DNA of 24,377 nucleotides from Sphaeroforma sirkka (GCA_001586965.3 LUCW03000217.1:1-24377), one strand, 5' to 3'. Numbered from the stretch's first letter, positions 8,163 to 18,223 are shown. Translations and numbers: made by a program. Notes: generated by a model from the letters alone, not told the origin.

Positions 8163-9480
8163 CTAAACTAGAAGAAGAGTCTAAAGAGTTTGAACAAAAG
8201 CTCAAGACTCGTACAACACATGCACCCAACAAAATTGCAGTCGAGGTAATGCCGATTGAAACGGCATTAGATCGTAAAAAACATGGAACTAGCTAAGGCC
8301 ATGGATCAAAGACTCAAAACTCTAAGAGAACCTGAAGCTCGCACTCAACTACTTAAAGCGCTGCTTAAAGAACAGCCAGGAGTTGCAGAAACAACTGAAG
8401 AAGATACTTCAACAATCCAATGTTGTCAATTATGTATCTCAGGACTCTACCCTCCTGATACTGAGGTTGCCCTTTCCAACAGGACTATGGTTCATCCAGC
8501 CAGCGTTACGCAGAATCTGACTGACTTAGAGGAGCTCGAAAGTAGAGTTAAAATTATACATAATTTAACGCATCGAGCATATGAGCATACTTATAAAATG
8601 GCTATTCGTGCAGGGCTTGATCACCCGGCGCTGAAAGAAACCATACGTGAAGTATACCGACGCTGTACTGATTGTGAAAAGAACCAGATCAAGCGATACG
8701 GTTGGGCACCCCTAAAAAAGTGTGACAGAAGACCAACCGATGCGCCGAGTCATAGTCGATTTGGTTAAACTCCGCGATCCAAGCATACTGGCGATGTATA
8801 TATCTGTCATTTCTTATGTGTGGCTTCGGGCTATAACTTGCTTTATGCAATACCGAACAAACGTCCACAAACAGTGGCAGAATTATGCTATCACGTCTTT
8901 AATGACTTCGGTTTCCCCGAGTACTATGTTCTGATAACGGTAGTGAGTTTTGTACCGACGTAATGGAGGCACTTATACTCGTATCAGGCATGACCCATAG
9001 GCGTGGTGTTCCTTACAAACCTCAAACGCAGGGTGCAAATGAGACACGTCATAGAGAACTTAAGAAACTCTTGCGTACCGCACTAGACGACGTTGAGGAT
9101 ATGTGGCCTTATCATTTGAAATGGGTTCAGACTCAAATGAATAACTGCATGAATCCTCAAACTGGAACACTCCGTTTCACTATTTCTTTGGCCGCTATAG
9201 TGAATTACAAGCAACGTTTGATAAAACTGCGCCCGAGAAACACGCTACCCCGTGGCTACAAAAAAGATCGAGCATATGCAGAACGTTGTTTACCCCTGTT
9301 TGCTCGAGCACAAGAATCGCGTCCTACTTAAAGCGTATGACCGATGGAATAACACTAAGAACATTGTTCAGTTCAAAGTCGGCGATTACGTTAACATTAT
9401 AAATCGAAACGCCAACGTTACCGAACTCTCTTCTAAGACGATAGGACCTTTTGTTATTTCCTACCATGATGAGGAAGAGT
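8158..9480 (+). pseudogene. Element A integrase, frameshifted
   Basis: It would insert the cDNA. A hydrophilic linker (8160-8520) leads to an HHCC zinc domain: H-x3-H in IHNLTHRAYEH, and CTDC at about 8670. In the core the first Asp is in VIVDLV (8758-8760), the second in SDNGSEF (8933-8935) and the Glu in GANETRHRE (9041-9043). The D-35-E spacing is exact. The middle of the core (AIPNKRPQTV, FNDFGFPEYYV) is in another frame from about 8840, and a further break falls near 9165. The C-terminal part has FKVGDYVNI and a GPF motif (SKTIGPFVIS, about 9433-9462), typical of chromoviruses. Confidence 0.9.
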
Positions 9481-10026
9481 GATACTTACGAAGTGAATAA
9501 CATTGATGGTACTAGCGCAACCAATCTAGGCACTCACCGTATCCCTACCTCCGAACTCTCATTCGCTCGCTCATTTGATTCTGATGTACCAGTTATGGAG
9601 TCACAAGTCAAAGATATAATTGACAAAACATCCGAAGACGGTTACACTTACTACAAGACCCGTTTCATGGATGGGACAGTAGCTTGGCTAACCTCCGATG
9701 CATTTCGTGAATCTCGCGACTTTCTTCGTATCTTTAATAAGAAATGGAATAAGCGTTTACATAAGAACACACGAGATAAACGAAAAGGGTTTCCTCAGGT
9801 GACTACAAACCCTGACGGATCTGAAATTCCCTATTTGCCACCTACTTACTACGTGACTAAACTTTCTGATCTGCTTACCAACAGTGCAGAAAATTGTTCA
9901 AACTTACTTACTAATGAAGAACAGCCTTTGGCTATTACCTTACCAAATAATAAACGTAAGGCGCCTACATCGGAAATGGTTACTGGACCAAATACTAAAC
10001 GACATAGAGTACAACATGAGTCTTGA
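9474..10026 (+). pseudogene. Element A C-terminal tail with chromodomain-like segment
   Basis: This continues the integrase past the GPF motif in another frame. At about 9598-9730 the pattern VKDIIDK...GYTYYKTRF-MDGTVAWLTSDAF...FLRIFNKKW resembles the strand-strand-helix plan of a divergent chromodomain, with an aromatic at each expected position but no clear Trp-Glu-Pro motif. A basic stretch (KRLHKNTRDKRKG) and a hydrophilic tail with a KRKAPTSE-type basic patch follow, ending at TGA 10024-10026. Chromodomains in related elements tether integrase to marked chromatin; that role here is inference. Confidence 0.55.
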
Positions 10027-10144
10027 ACTCGTACATATAGGCACATACTTACTCGATAAGTCATGACCGAAACCGTTTTTACTTTGGTTTTCGCTTTACC
10101 AACTAGATCGTATCTTAACGTACGTTCGTAGTTCTAAAAAAGCT

Positions 10145-10156
10145 ACTGGGGGGCTA
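10145..10156 (+). promoter_or_regulatory. Element A polypurine tract
   Basis: ACTGGGGGGCTA lies directly before the 3' LTR, at the expected place for the RNase H-resistant primer of plus-strand cDNA. It is short and G-rich. A similar TGTGGGGC precedes the putative 3' LTR of element C. Confidence 0.6.
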
Positions 10157-10753
10157 TGTAGAAATACGGCCTCCGGTCAGTCTAAAATATCAAGATCAAT
10201 TGAGATAATACATTGGTTTTTTATTTGTATTTTAAATAATTTAGTACAAGCTCTTTTTCCAATATTTCCAAAGTGTTCTAAATTCACTTTGATGGCTCCA
10301 ATAGCCTGAGTATTTGGTATGACTCATCTACTTGGACCTATTTGAGACATTAGTAGATGTAGGATATTATAAACTAAATTTTATAATCTCCGAACTACTA
10401 CTTATAGATTTTGGTCCTCCGCCAATCTCCAAAATCCAATAAGTCTTTTTTTCTTTTTTTAACTTTTCTTCAGATGGAACTTTATTTATATCAGCTAATG
10501 TATTAACGTGACTTACGTTATTATGTCTATTTACAAATTAGGCAAGTGGTCATGAACACTTAGTACTTCTAGTGAAAATTATTCAATAAAGAACAGCTAG
10601 AGGTACGCCCTGTGTGATCGAGGATATTTAGGCTCTTAACAAGAGGCAGTCCCGATCATTCTTACACAAGCTACCACTGCTAAATCCTAACTGACTAAAT
10701 TGTATTTTAGTTTAATATAGTTTGAAACCTAGTAATTTCCATCGAAGTTTACA
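10157..10753 (+). repeat. Element A 3' LTR
   Basis: It runs from TGTAGAAATA to GTTTACA and is nearly identical to 3088-3686. AATAAA at 10585-10590 would end the transcript. A C interrupts the long T-run near 10453, and the 3-bp TAG near the end is missing. The element is closed by GTGG at 10754-10757. Confidence 0.92.
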
Positions 10754-10757
10754 GTGG
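10754..10757. repeat. Target-site duplication of element A, right copy
   Basis: GTGG, identical to 3084-3087. Confidence 0.75.
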
Positions 10758-10919
10758 TGTGCAATTTAGATACTGACGAATGCAACGACGCACATGAAGT
10801 ATATTGCGGGAGCATAGTATTTGGAGACAATTTTTTTTCATTTTCCTGCACTGTTTACAAATTATGGCGTTTCTTCTTGTTATTTTATCGATAAAATTGT
10901 TTGTCGTTCGTGTGACTGT
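10758..10919 (-). pseudogene. Upstream half of the open frame split by element A
   Basis: The minus-strand frame is open from just after a TAA (10922-10920) to the element A junction, and resumes in frame at 3083. It is basic and Cys-rich, with ICKQCRKMKKNC and later single cysteines, which could suggest a zinc-binding segment. I recognise no family. It sits next to element B on the same strand, so it could be a remnant of B or of an older transposon. Confidence 0.3.
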
Positions 10920-11085
10920 TTAGGCGGGCATAAAGTACGGCACAACCGCGCACAGGCAATAGGACATGCCTCTGTGGATATATACAGTTAGCGCTTACAT
11001 TAAGACTCTTGGGAACTAATTGTCCATTTTATAAGATCCCTGACCCTACTTTCCTGTCCGATCCCAATTTGATCGTGGCCGACAA

Positions 11086-11530
11086 TTGGAAGATGTCACA
11101 AATCCTTGGCCAAAAACCTTCTCGGAGTCTATAGCTTTGATAGGTGAAGAGGTGACATCTTTATCCTATAATTTATCACTAAAAGCTTCATCATCTTCGG
11201 AGTTGCTGTCGTACGTACGTTCGGGTAGGTCTTCATTGGTATCCTCACTGGAGCTGTCGAGTATGAGTCCTGGCGGTCCATCGTCTTCGTCATAACTACA
11301 AATAGGATCATTTAGAATAAAATCCTATAGTTCTCCCTCATTCGGCTTGGTACTTGGCTTCAATACAAATGCAGGGCAATTTTCGGGGTTACCATAGTAA
11401 CTTCTGGCATACCATCATCCGACCAGTCGATGTCGGATTCGACATAATCGACAACTGCTGAGAATGCTTTAACGCCTTCATCGTCACTACTTGATGTCTC
11501 CTCATCACTCTTTCCCAAATTAAATGTTAC
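11086..11530 (-). pseudogene. Element B acidic gag or linker region
   Basis: Reading leftward, one frame gives SDEETSSSDDEG and DIDWSDDGMPEV. After a one-base shift near 11385 another gives DEDDGPPGLILDSSSED and NSEDDEAF, with two TAG stops. The Ser/Asp/Glu-rich composition and near-continuous frame argue for real coding relics. No protease D-T/S-G motif was found, so I cannot say whether this is still gag or an inter-domain linker. Confidence 0.5.
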
Positions 11531-11539
11531 TTTAGGGAA

Positions 11540-12516
11540 TTTAAATATTTACTCCTTCTGTAATACTCGCTACATTTATCCTTGTTGTGTTGGGGGTTCT
11601 TCGTTGGATAGCTGGAGCGTCCTGAGTAAGGTGTAGACTACGGTGTCAAATAGTCTCTGCGGTAAGACTTGGACTCATCAGTTTTATCCTAGTGATGTCG
11701 TTCGTCGGCATATTTTCCACGATTGTCGGAGAATCGTTTTCCGTACGTTTTAAGGTTTAGTGTTTTAGGGTTTAGGGTTTAGATAAATCGGTTAGAACAA
11801 TTGTCGAAATTCTGATTTGGTCTGGGTCGGTGATGCTTGGATCGGCAATCGCGAGCAAGGTGACCAGGCTTATTGCAATTAAAGCACTCTCGTTCTGCTT
11901 TAGCTAAAAGTGCTCTTTCTCCTCCTCGAGATTCGGTATTAGTGGTTGACGTTTGAATTTCTTCCACATCGAATTTTCGAAGGTACTCACAGGGCTCCTC
12001 GTAGCTCATGACATCAGTATCGACTGTTTTAAGGTGAGTCCTAGTACTTTAAAAAGTCCTCCATTCAGACCCTCTTTCAAGACAGGTTTGAAGTCAATCT
12101 CAGATGGTGGGGCCTCGCGTTTCTCCAAATCCGTTTTTCTTCATATTGATATTCCCAATAAAAGCTTTCAAAGTTTTGTTACTCTTCTGCCTTTTGCCCA
12201 GAGTTCATTTCTCAAACGGCCGATTCCTCCCTGAGTGTTTATCGGGAATTTGGTTTCCAGTGCCTTGAAAATCGCGTAGAGCTCTTTCATAATGTGGAGT
12301 AGCTCCTGTTGAAGTCGTCGAAAGGTGGTATGATAAGACTCGGACGCAACGCTGAGTAAACGTTTCGCGTTGTAAATTTTATATAAATCATCGCGCAGAG
12401 TAGCGGCTTCGATCAGTCGTAGGTGACCCTGCTGCATCAGAACCATGTCCAATTGGGCTTTCAATTGGTCCCACTATCAGGAATTTAACCTTCGGTTTCA
12501 AATCAAAGCTCGCCAT
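11540..12516 (-). pseudogene. Element B gag with CCHC zinc knuckle, broken
   Basis: The start is the ATG at 12516-12514 (MASFDLKPKVKF), 37 nt beyond the LTR. A frameshift near 12480 leads into a helical segment at 12464-12168 (LDMVLMQQGHLRLIEAA; ALETKFPINTQGG). Another frame follows (EAPPSEIDFKPVLKEGL, about 12120-12010). Then 12009-11779 holds the knuckle CFNCNKPGHLARDC, a canonical C-x2-C-x4-H-x4-C that binds element RNA. After a stop created in a TTTAGGG-type repeat, the same frame carries on as a basic segment (KTYGKRFSDNRGKY) with further stops. Confidence 0.8.
11750..11783 (+). repeat. Short TTTAGGG telomere-type repeat
   Basis: Two exact TTTAGGG units (11765-11778) lie between degenerate units. 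The repeat falls inside element B gag and introduces one stop while keeping the downstream frame. It may be an interstitial telomere-like patch or a local repeat expansion. Confidence 0.55.
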
Positions 12517-12553
12517 GTTTCGGAGTAGAGATAAAATGGACCTGATAAGTTAT

Positions 12554-12993
12554 TGTTCTCATGTGTTAGAGTTGCTTAAAGTGTTTCAAGTTTTAAGTGA
12601 ATAGTTATGATTTATTTGGTTCGAGTCCCTGCTTTTATATGCTTGGACTCCTGAATCTTGAGCCGTTAAAAAAAAAAACACCTTGTAAGGTGAAAAGGTT
12701 CTCACTTAATATATTATCAAGCCAAAGGCAGCGTCGTCACGCCTTCAACTGATCGTGGCTTTTATCGCAATCTTTGGCCTTGTACGTCTAAGTTGTACTC
12801 CTTCGATATTGGGATGGCCTGTGCCCATTATAGATTTCCCATATTGATGATTCCGTACTCCCGGCAATTCAATTCCGAGATTAATTTCCATCTGTATTAA
12901 CTCTGTGTCCTTCTCTGAGTTTTATATTCTCACCTTTCTTCGCTGTTCAACCTTAGTTTATGCATAGTAAACAATCCTTGTTTACTGTGATTA
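12554..12993 (-). repeat. Element B 5' LTR
   Basis: It aligns end to end with 19754-20195 (442 bp): 12993 pairs with the TG start, which is TA here, and 12554 with the CA end (GAGAACA). Both copies share a hairpin followed by a T-run (12692-12679 here) and then a TATA box (TATAAAAG, near 12640-12633), a plausible promoter. Divergence between the copies is considerable. Confidence 0.8.
12633..12640 (-). promoter_or_regulatory. TATA box in the element B LTR
   Basis: The minus strand reads GCATATAAAAGCAGGGACTCG. The identical string occurs in the solo LTR at 20099-20119. Conservation in a diverged LTR pair supports it as the core promoter. Confidence 0.6.
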
Positions 12994-13330
12994 ATAGTAA
13001 AAGTATACGTTGATGACATAGTCATTGCCAGCCTCATAAAAGAGGAGCACAGGAAGACAGTACGAGAAGTCATCAAAAGACTTAACGCTGTCAACTTCAG
13101 GCTAAATCCCAATAAATGTGCGTTTGCAGTCAAGACAGTCAATATCCTAAGCGTCAAAGTTACAACAAATATACCCTGAAAAACAAAAACTCATGATTGA
13201 CTGGCTCCTACCAAGAACCAAACGAGACTTGCATCGAGCAGTCGGCCTAGCAAACTACATGCGGGACCACATACCCCAGTATGCATATTTAACAAAACAC
13301 TTCCGCAATCTCATGAAAGGAAGATGAACC
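12994..13330 (+). pseudogene. Element C reverse transcriptase, C-terminal part
   Basis: The active site is YVDD (13006-13017). The palm end follows (REVIKRLNAVNFRLNPNKC) to a TGA at 13177-13179. In a shifted frame the thumb continues (YPEKQKLMIDWLLPRTKRD; LANYMRDHIPQYAYLTKHF). The fingers and the first catalytic Asp are missing because the element is truncated at 12994. Confidence 0.85.
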
Positions 13331-13780
13331 AGAATATAGCAAATCTTTGGACGCCGGAACTCATTACGAAATGGGAAGAACTCAAAGATACTGTCGCATG
13401 TTCAGCTACAGTGGCGTATCCAGTAGACGGAGTACCGTTCCAAATCATGAATGACGCCAGTGATTATGGCATAGGAGGCTGCCTATTTCAAATCATAGAC
13501 GGGGTCAGACACGATATATTCTATTCCTCTAAAGACTTAAACCCCGCACAATAGAGATATGGGACAAATACGGAGTTACTAGCGCTGGTATACAGTCTAG
13601 AACACTTTCAGAGTACATCAAAGGAGGCGATATAACATTGTGGACCCAGATGAATAAGCAGCAAGCGCTGCATCCCATGCTAGCAAAGTGGATAGCAAAA
13701 AACATTCCATCACCACTTCACAATTATACACGTGTCAGGCAAGGTCAACCAAGTTGCCGACATGCTATCATGATTGCAGG
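13324..13780 (+). pseudogene. Element C RNase H, broken
   Basis: GVPFQIMNDASDYGIGG gives the first catalytic Asp region, DIFYSSKDLNPAQ the next strand, then a TAG at 13552. In another frame come TELLALVYSLEHF with the Glu, and later IIHVSGKVNQVADMLS (about 13725-13772), the C-terminal Asp region. The order and spacing match Ty3 RNase H. In element C the GVPFQ-to-DAS join is in frame, unlike in A and A2. Confidence 0.85.
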
Positions 13781-13849
13781 AAGATACCTTCAACATCAAA
13801 ACATCAAATGTGTTGAAGAAAGCCAACGAGCATACACACAATGATCAAG

Positions 13850-14240
13850 AATACACTGACCTTGAATCAAACATGTCCATACTGGTATTTGCCATAGACT
13901 GGAAACTACGTCTACGATTGTACAAAGAAGCAGAACGCCGCTTTGAAAAATTCACCATCGATTTATTCTCAGCCGCACACAATGCACATACAGCAATGTT
14001 CTACACCAAAGAACAGAATGCATTACTACAAAAGTGGACAGATAAAATAAACGTATGGGCGAATCCTCCTGGGAGTAATCCCAGACGTTCTTGATAAGGT
14101 CATATGGGAAGCCACGAGCATCCAAAATATGTGTACCATACTATCCAAATACAATGTGGTTCCCCAAATTTTTGTCACTACTAGAATAAGACCCGATGAT
14201 TGGTCGAAAACACGAACAACACGTTTTTGAAAGCCGGCAC
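13850..14240 (+). pseudogene. Methyltransferase-like module (element C)
   Basis: FEKFTIDLFSAAHNAHTAMF and INVWANPPG lie in one frame, ending at a stop near 14092. VIPDVLDKVIWEA and CTILSKYNVVPQIFV follow in another frame. This is the same module and position as in element A, and it keeps the NPP triplet of the adenine-N6 methyltransferase catalytic motif (usually D/N-P-P-F/W/Y). The next residue is Gly, which is atypical. Two unrelated-looking copies sharing this order suggest a genuine family trait. Confidence 0.55.
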
Positions 14241-15480
14241 AACAGCCTGTGGTAAAACACCATGGGGAGTCGTACTGGTAGCCAAAATAGGCACAAAGTC
14301 ACAATACTTCGATCAAAAACTAGCACATCCAGCCATGAAAGTTGTGCCGGAACAAACCGATGACGAGTCGGCAGAGCTAGATACAGTCACATATGAAGAC
14401 AGAGCTACACTGATAGCTCAATACCACATATGGGCCACTACACTGTTGAAGAAACAGTGAACAACCTTCAATTTGATGGTCTCACATGGTCACGTCAGAA
14501 AAAAACAGATAAATCAGTACATTGAAGGCTGTGTACAATGTCAAAAAAAAAAAATCCAAGAAGGGAATACACTCCTTACAATCAATAACGGCCGCATTCT
14601 CAGGCGACAAGATACAAGTGGACACCCCATCGGTCTCTTGATAGACTCTAGTAGAGGCAACCAACACGTTTCGATGTACACTCATCATATGCTATACTGA
14701 GACCAATAATGGAAAAGTCAGCGACAACTGTCGCACGAACACTAGTACCAATCATGTGTGAACATAGTTTTCCACAAGTCATATAGACGGATCAAGGCAC
14801 AGAATATGTGAATGGCATACTCTTAAAAAATCCTCGAGCAAGCACCGTCCCAACACCTAGTATCCAGACCGTACCAACCCAAGGTAATGGAAGTAAAATG
14901 AGTGTTCTCATAGAGACTTCATACCCTTACTGAGGAAATTGGTGGAGCAAAATCTAGCCAACTGGTGTTCACGCCTCCCATTTGTTCAAATGGGCCACAA
15001 CCTTCGTGTATCACGCAGACACAAATCACCACGTTCCAATGTGTACTATGGACGACGACAAAACCAACCAACCGATTATGACATACCAGTCAATACACGC
15101 GGTACAACAGTACCATGGGAATCACGATTGAAGAATCTAGAAGAATCGATTAGACCATAACTAGTTACGAACGTGGCACAATATCAAGAAAAATGCGCGC
15201 AGCATGTGACCGAAAATACCAAGAGAGAAGTATGTACACTTCTAGGATAGGGACATTGTAATGGTTCGTTATCAAGGTGAAATTAGTAAAATGACAGCTT
15301 CATACGGAGGACCATGCAAGATAGTAAGCAAGGGAGGCAACGGATATTTTGTCTGTAACCTTGATGAGACTGAAGCCCCCAAATATCCCAAATCGGTCAG
15401 TGATGAACTATTCGGACTAGTCAAGAAGGCTAATACTCTGGAGGAATTCAGCCCCAATAGTCAAGTACAACCATAGGCCC
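14241..15480 (+). pseudogene. Element C integrase, broken
   Basis: VLVAKIG (14273-14293) ends the preceding module. A zinc-domain remnant has its CVQC pair in INQYIEGCVQCQKKK (about 14510-14554). The core start is PIGLLIDSS, then TDQGTEYVNG with the second catalytic Asp (about 14790) after a TAG. SRPYQPKVMEV marks the Pro-Tyr region before the expected Glu, which has been lost. The C-terminal barrel (15261-15470) has GEISKMTASYGGPCKIVSK, the GPF/Y position, ending at TAG 15474-15476. Confidence 0.78.
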
Positions 15481-15715
15481 AGTTCTCCTCGATACTTGAT
15501 CACAGACCATCCACAAAAGGGTTTGGATCCCAGGAATATCTACTGCAATGAAGAGCTGGGGAGCGTACTTGGACGCATGAATCAGACATCGCAGATGCTG
15601 ATATTCTTGCACTATACCGACAGCGTATCAGACACAAGCGAAGGCAATCCAGGCCAACGAAGTCAACAGCAACGAGCGTTGATGAGCGATCAGCGAGAAA
15701 GTTTCACTGACACCA
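15477..15715 (+). pseudogene. Element C chromodomain
   Basis: This stays in the integrase C-terminal frame after the TAG at 15474. SILDHRPS, then FGSQEYLLQ, a TGA at 15549-15551 where a Trp is expected, then RAGERTWTHESDI and ILALYRQR, follow the chromodomain plan (I-L-D-H-R, EYLVxW, xxTWEPxxxI, L..Y). A basic tail follows (RHKRRQSRPTK). In chromoviruses this domain directs integration to heterochromatin. With two in-frame stops it cannot be made normally. Confidence 0.8.
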
Positions 15716-16066
15716 AAAAGACACTCCCACTGTTTCACCTTTAAGCATGCTCCTCCTACAAGCCAGAGGGACCAAAGACTTGGCTGTAGAGTCACCGTTG
15801 AGATGCGTTTTCCTAAGCCAAGTTGAGATCAACCGATAGCACAGGCCAAGACTGACTCAGATGAGCGTGGTCGAGAACTCCCGTCACAACATAGTTTTAG
15901 AATTAGGTATTATGTTAGAATAGATACTGGTGGCAGTTTTTTTATCTTAACCCCCTAAGGGAACTTACTTTTTCGCTGTACAAAAACAAAAACCTCTAAA
16001 TCATCTAGTACTGTAAGATATCACTTTCCGCTCCTTTGCAGGCTCTGGTGTACAAAGTTGTGGGGC

Positions 16067-16419
16067 TGTAGCATCTAGGGACCAGATTATCAGAAAAGTC
16101 AATCCAAAACCCAAAACCCAGGAATATCATATATTGAGTTTTGGATCCAGAATCCAATATTTCTGATATTATAGTAATCAAAAAAAATATATATAGCGGG
16201 ATTACCGGTAGATGATACCGGGACTCCGATACCGGGACTCCCGCGTGTGAGAGAAACACTTTAAGTAGACATTGAGTCTAGTGTAGGAACACCAAACACA
16301 AATAAAGACTTAATGCGAGTTCTTCTGCTTAGGACTTAACCTAGCTGAAAGATTCGCACTTGAGACGAGATCTATTGCTTCTTTTGGTCGTATCTTGCCA
16401 GCTACCTTCAAACTTTACA
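16067..16419 (+). repeat. Putative element C 3' LTR
   Basis: A TGTGGGGC purine-rich tract ends at 16066 and is followed by TGTAGCATC. The stretch ends CAAACTTTACA at 16419, so it shares the TGTAG...TTTACA termini of element A. AATAAA at 16301-16306 would be the poly(A) signal. A 15-bp direct repeat (GATACCGGGACTCC twice, near 16213-16242) lies inside. With no second copy in the window the ends are inferred. Confidence 0.5.
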
Positions 16420-17500
16420 ACACTCTAATTAAATTGTCAATAGAACAGAGCATAACATGAAGTTATCAGTATATTACTCAATAGAATACAGTTATTATAG
16501 TAGAGACCAAGATACACATTACACACACACTAGCCGACACACCGCCTCAGACATTCACAACACATCATACATGCGAGGCCATGTCATAATTGATTCATCA
16601 TAACATAGTGCTACGCTGCATTGTAAAACAAATCACAATGGAAAAGCAAACCTACCAAATACTCTCGGCGCTAGGTAATCCACTGAGAAATGGGGCATGA
16701 ATATGATCCCTCCTAGCCAGCCTACTCGATGTGCCCGTCTATGCCTTTAATGGGATGGAGAGCTAGGTACCATGTGATGGGGTAAAGGTGCAGACATTTA
16801 ACTGCACCAACATGGTGTTTTTTGATTCCTTTTATTTTTCGTAAGTTGGACTTTAGAGTTATTTTGTTTATGATTACGATTGGAAGATTGTTTCGAAGCA
16901 TGAAATGAAAGTGAATGAAATATCATGCATCCAATTAAATGAAATCTAATCTTAGTTACTGACATCAAATAGATCTAGACCGAAGTAGTAAGTGATTAGA
17001 GCGAAACTATATAGACAAAGGTCTCAGTCTTAAAAAATCCTTTAATCTTTTGCTCGTTACATAAAGCTGAAACTAAACTTGAATTTGTGCAATTTTATTT
17101 TTAGACATATTTCCTTCTACGTTAACATATTGGTAGTGGTAGTCAGTCTGGTTAGTCCGACTTTTACATACGCGTTACTCGGTTCTGATCAATTATTTAA
17201 GTATGCGAACTACTGTATTTATTATATTATGTCCTTTACAGATTAAGCTATTTAAAACTAATTAGCTTTTTTTTTTTTGAGCTTTTAATCTAGTACTAGC
17301 TTAGTCGGTTCAATCTTTCACCTAACATACCACAAAACTGGAAAGTGGCGAGTACTTCGACCTCATTCCGCACGATCCGCTCCTGGGTGGATTTCTCTGA
17401 ACCTTCCGCGCTGGGCAATAGTTGCCTAAAACAATTTGACTGGCTCCAATCACAAAATTTTACCCAAGACAAGATTTGAATTAGCGCCCTTTCCGGTTTT
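16420..17500. other. Intergenic stretch without a supported gene
   Basis: I see AT-rich DNA with a CA-rich patch near 16520 and homopolymer runs. From 16638 one frame reads MEKQTYQILSALGNPLRNGA, and after two stops SLLASLLDVPVYAFNGMES. It looks somewhat protein-like but matches nothing I recognise and has several in-frame stops. Confidence 0.5.
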
Positions 17501-17506
17501 TAGTAG

Positions 17507-17573
17507 AATTAGGTGAATGACTGAACCAACCAAAGTCGTACTAGTGTGTATTGGTCCAGTCATTCACCTAATT
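17507..17573. repeat. Long hairpin-forming inverted repeat
   Basis: The arms 17507-17527 and 17553-17573 are 21 bp each with one mismatch (AATTAGGTGAATGACTG on the left and its complement on the right), around a 25-nt loop. Pairing extends outward about five more bases with one bulge (TAGTAG / TACTAC). A transcript would form a stable hairpin. It could be a tiny MITE remnant, though no target duplication was found. Confidence 0.8.
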
Positions 17574-18223
17574 TACTACAGAATTCATTTGGGTCACGTG
17601 CAATGGCGCGTAGTCGATGTCAATAATCTCGTACATAAGTTTATATTGATGTTTGAATTTGATCATCTGGTAGTGTCTATGGATAGGATTTTCTATGGTG
17701 TCCGCCAATTTTAGTCAAAGTGGCTTAGATTGTGTAGCCAAAAGAAGGACCTTAGTGCATCGAAGAAAAAAATATATTTTCTTAGATTTGTCAAGTAGGG
17801 TGTGTTTCTTAGTCTGGACGATGTTGCTTTCCCGTGGATCTCTAGGCTCGTGGATCGATGAAGAGCGCAGCAAAATGCGATACCAATAGTTCAAGTTCAG
17901 TTTTTCTGCGGAGTCTCCATGATGTTCGAAAGTCTGATCTAGATTAGGCTGTCGGAGTGGTTGCCCTTGGTAGAAATAAAGAACTTGGGTAAGGCTCATG
18001 TAATCATATTGAGTTGTTAGTGCATGCCTAGGTCGGCATCCTACTATGTTTGAGTCATCTGGAGAGAGACATGGTTTTACTGCGAATTTAGGTGATCGAG
18101 ATATAGAGACCATTTTGAATCAATACTTACCATGGAATCTGTCGAAAGGGATTTTAGAAACGATTAAACTTTGATGTTTTGATATTCGTAAAATTTAATT
18201 TTTTTTTATAGTAATCATAATAA

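Larger units (their letters stand above)
3088..10753 (+). mobile_element. Element A: full-length Ty3/gypsy-like LTR retrotransposon
   Basis: The element is about 7.67 kb, with 599/597-bp LTRs that begin TGTAGAAATA and end TTTACA, flanked by GTGG. The internal order is gag, protease, RT, RNase H, methyltransferase-like module, integrase, GPF motif and chromodomain-like tail. RT-RNase H-integrase is the Ty3/gypsy (Metaviridae) order. Reading frames break at about ten places, so it cannot make its own proteins as sequenced. The LTRs differ at only about ten positions, mostly indels, which implies a fairly recent insertion. Confidence 0.92.
11086..12993 (-). mobile_element. Element B: minus-strand LTR retrotransposon remnant (LTR plus gag)
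   Basis: A 440-bp LTR at 12993-12554 is followed on the minus strand by a short leader, gag with a CCHC knuckle, then a long acidic segment. No protease, RT or integrase is recognisable to its left and no second LTR is present, so it is a 3'-truncated copy. The family is unassigned: the compact canonical knuckle and acidic linker would fit Ty1/copia or Ty3. Its LTR matches the solo LTR at 19754-20195. It abuts element C exactly at the C reverse transcriptase. Confidence 0.7.
12994..16419 (+). mobile_element. Element C: 5'-truncated Ty3/gypsy element
   Basis: Coding begins directly at 12994 with IVKVYVDDIVIAS, inside the RT active-site region, against the end of the element B LTR. It continues through RT thumb, RNase H, methyltransferase-like module, integrase and chromodomain to a putative 3' LTR. 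The most likely history is that B inserted into C and a later rearrangement removed the part of C beyond B. It is only distantly related to element A, and is broken by many stops. Confidence 0.85.

Noticed and set aside
15549..15551. TGA decoded as Trp (altered genetic code)
   Set aside because: One site fits, but in element A TGA replaces an Arg codon at 5800, and TAA and TAG stops also interrupt frames. Decay explains all of them.
3088..15745. Repeat-induced point mutation (C to T) as the cause of the stops
   Set aside because: Most breaks are indels, and A/A2 differences show no clear excess of one transition type by eye; a dinucleotide count would be needed.
16638..16840. Protein-like frame with MEKQTYQILSALG and SLLASLLDVPVYAF
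   Set aside because: Several in-frame stops within 70 codons and no recognisable family.
17715..18113. 132-codon minus-strand open frame
   Set aside because: It shows no recognisable motif, ordinary composition, no neighbouring gene and no support on start; chance cannot be excluded, so I did not annotate it as a gene.
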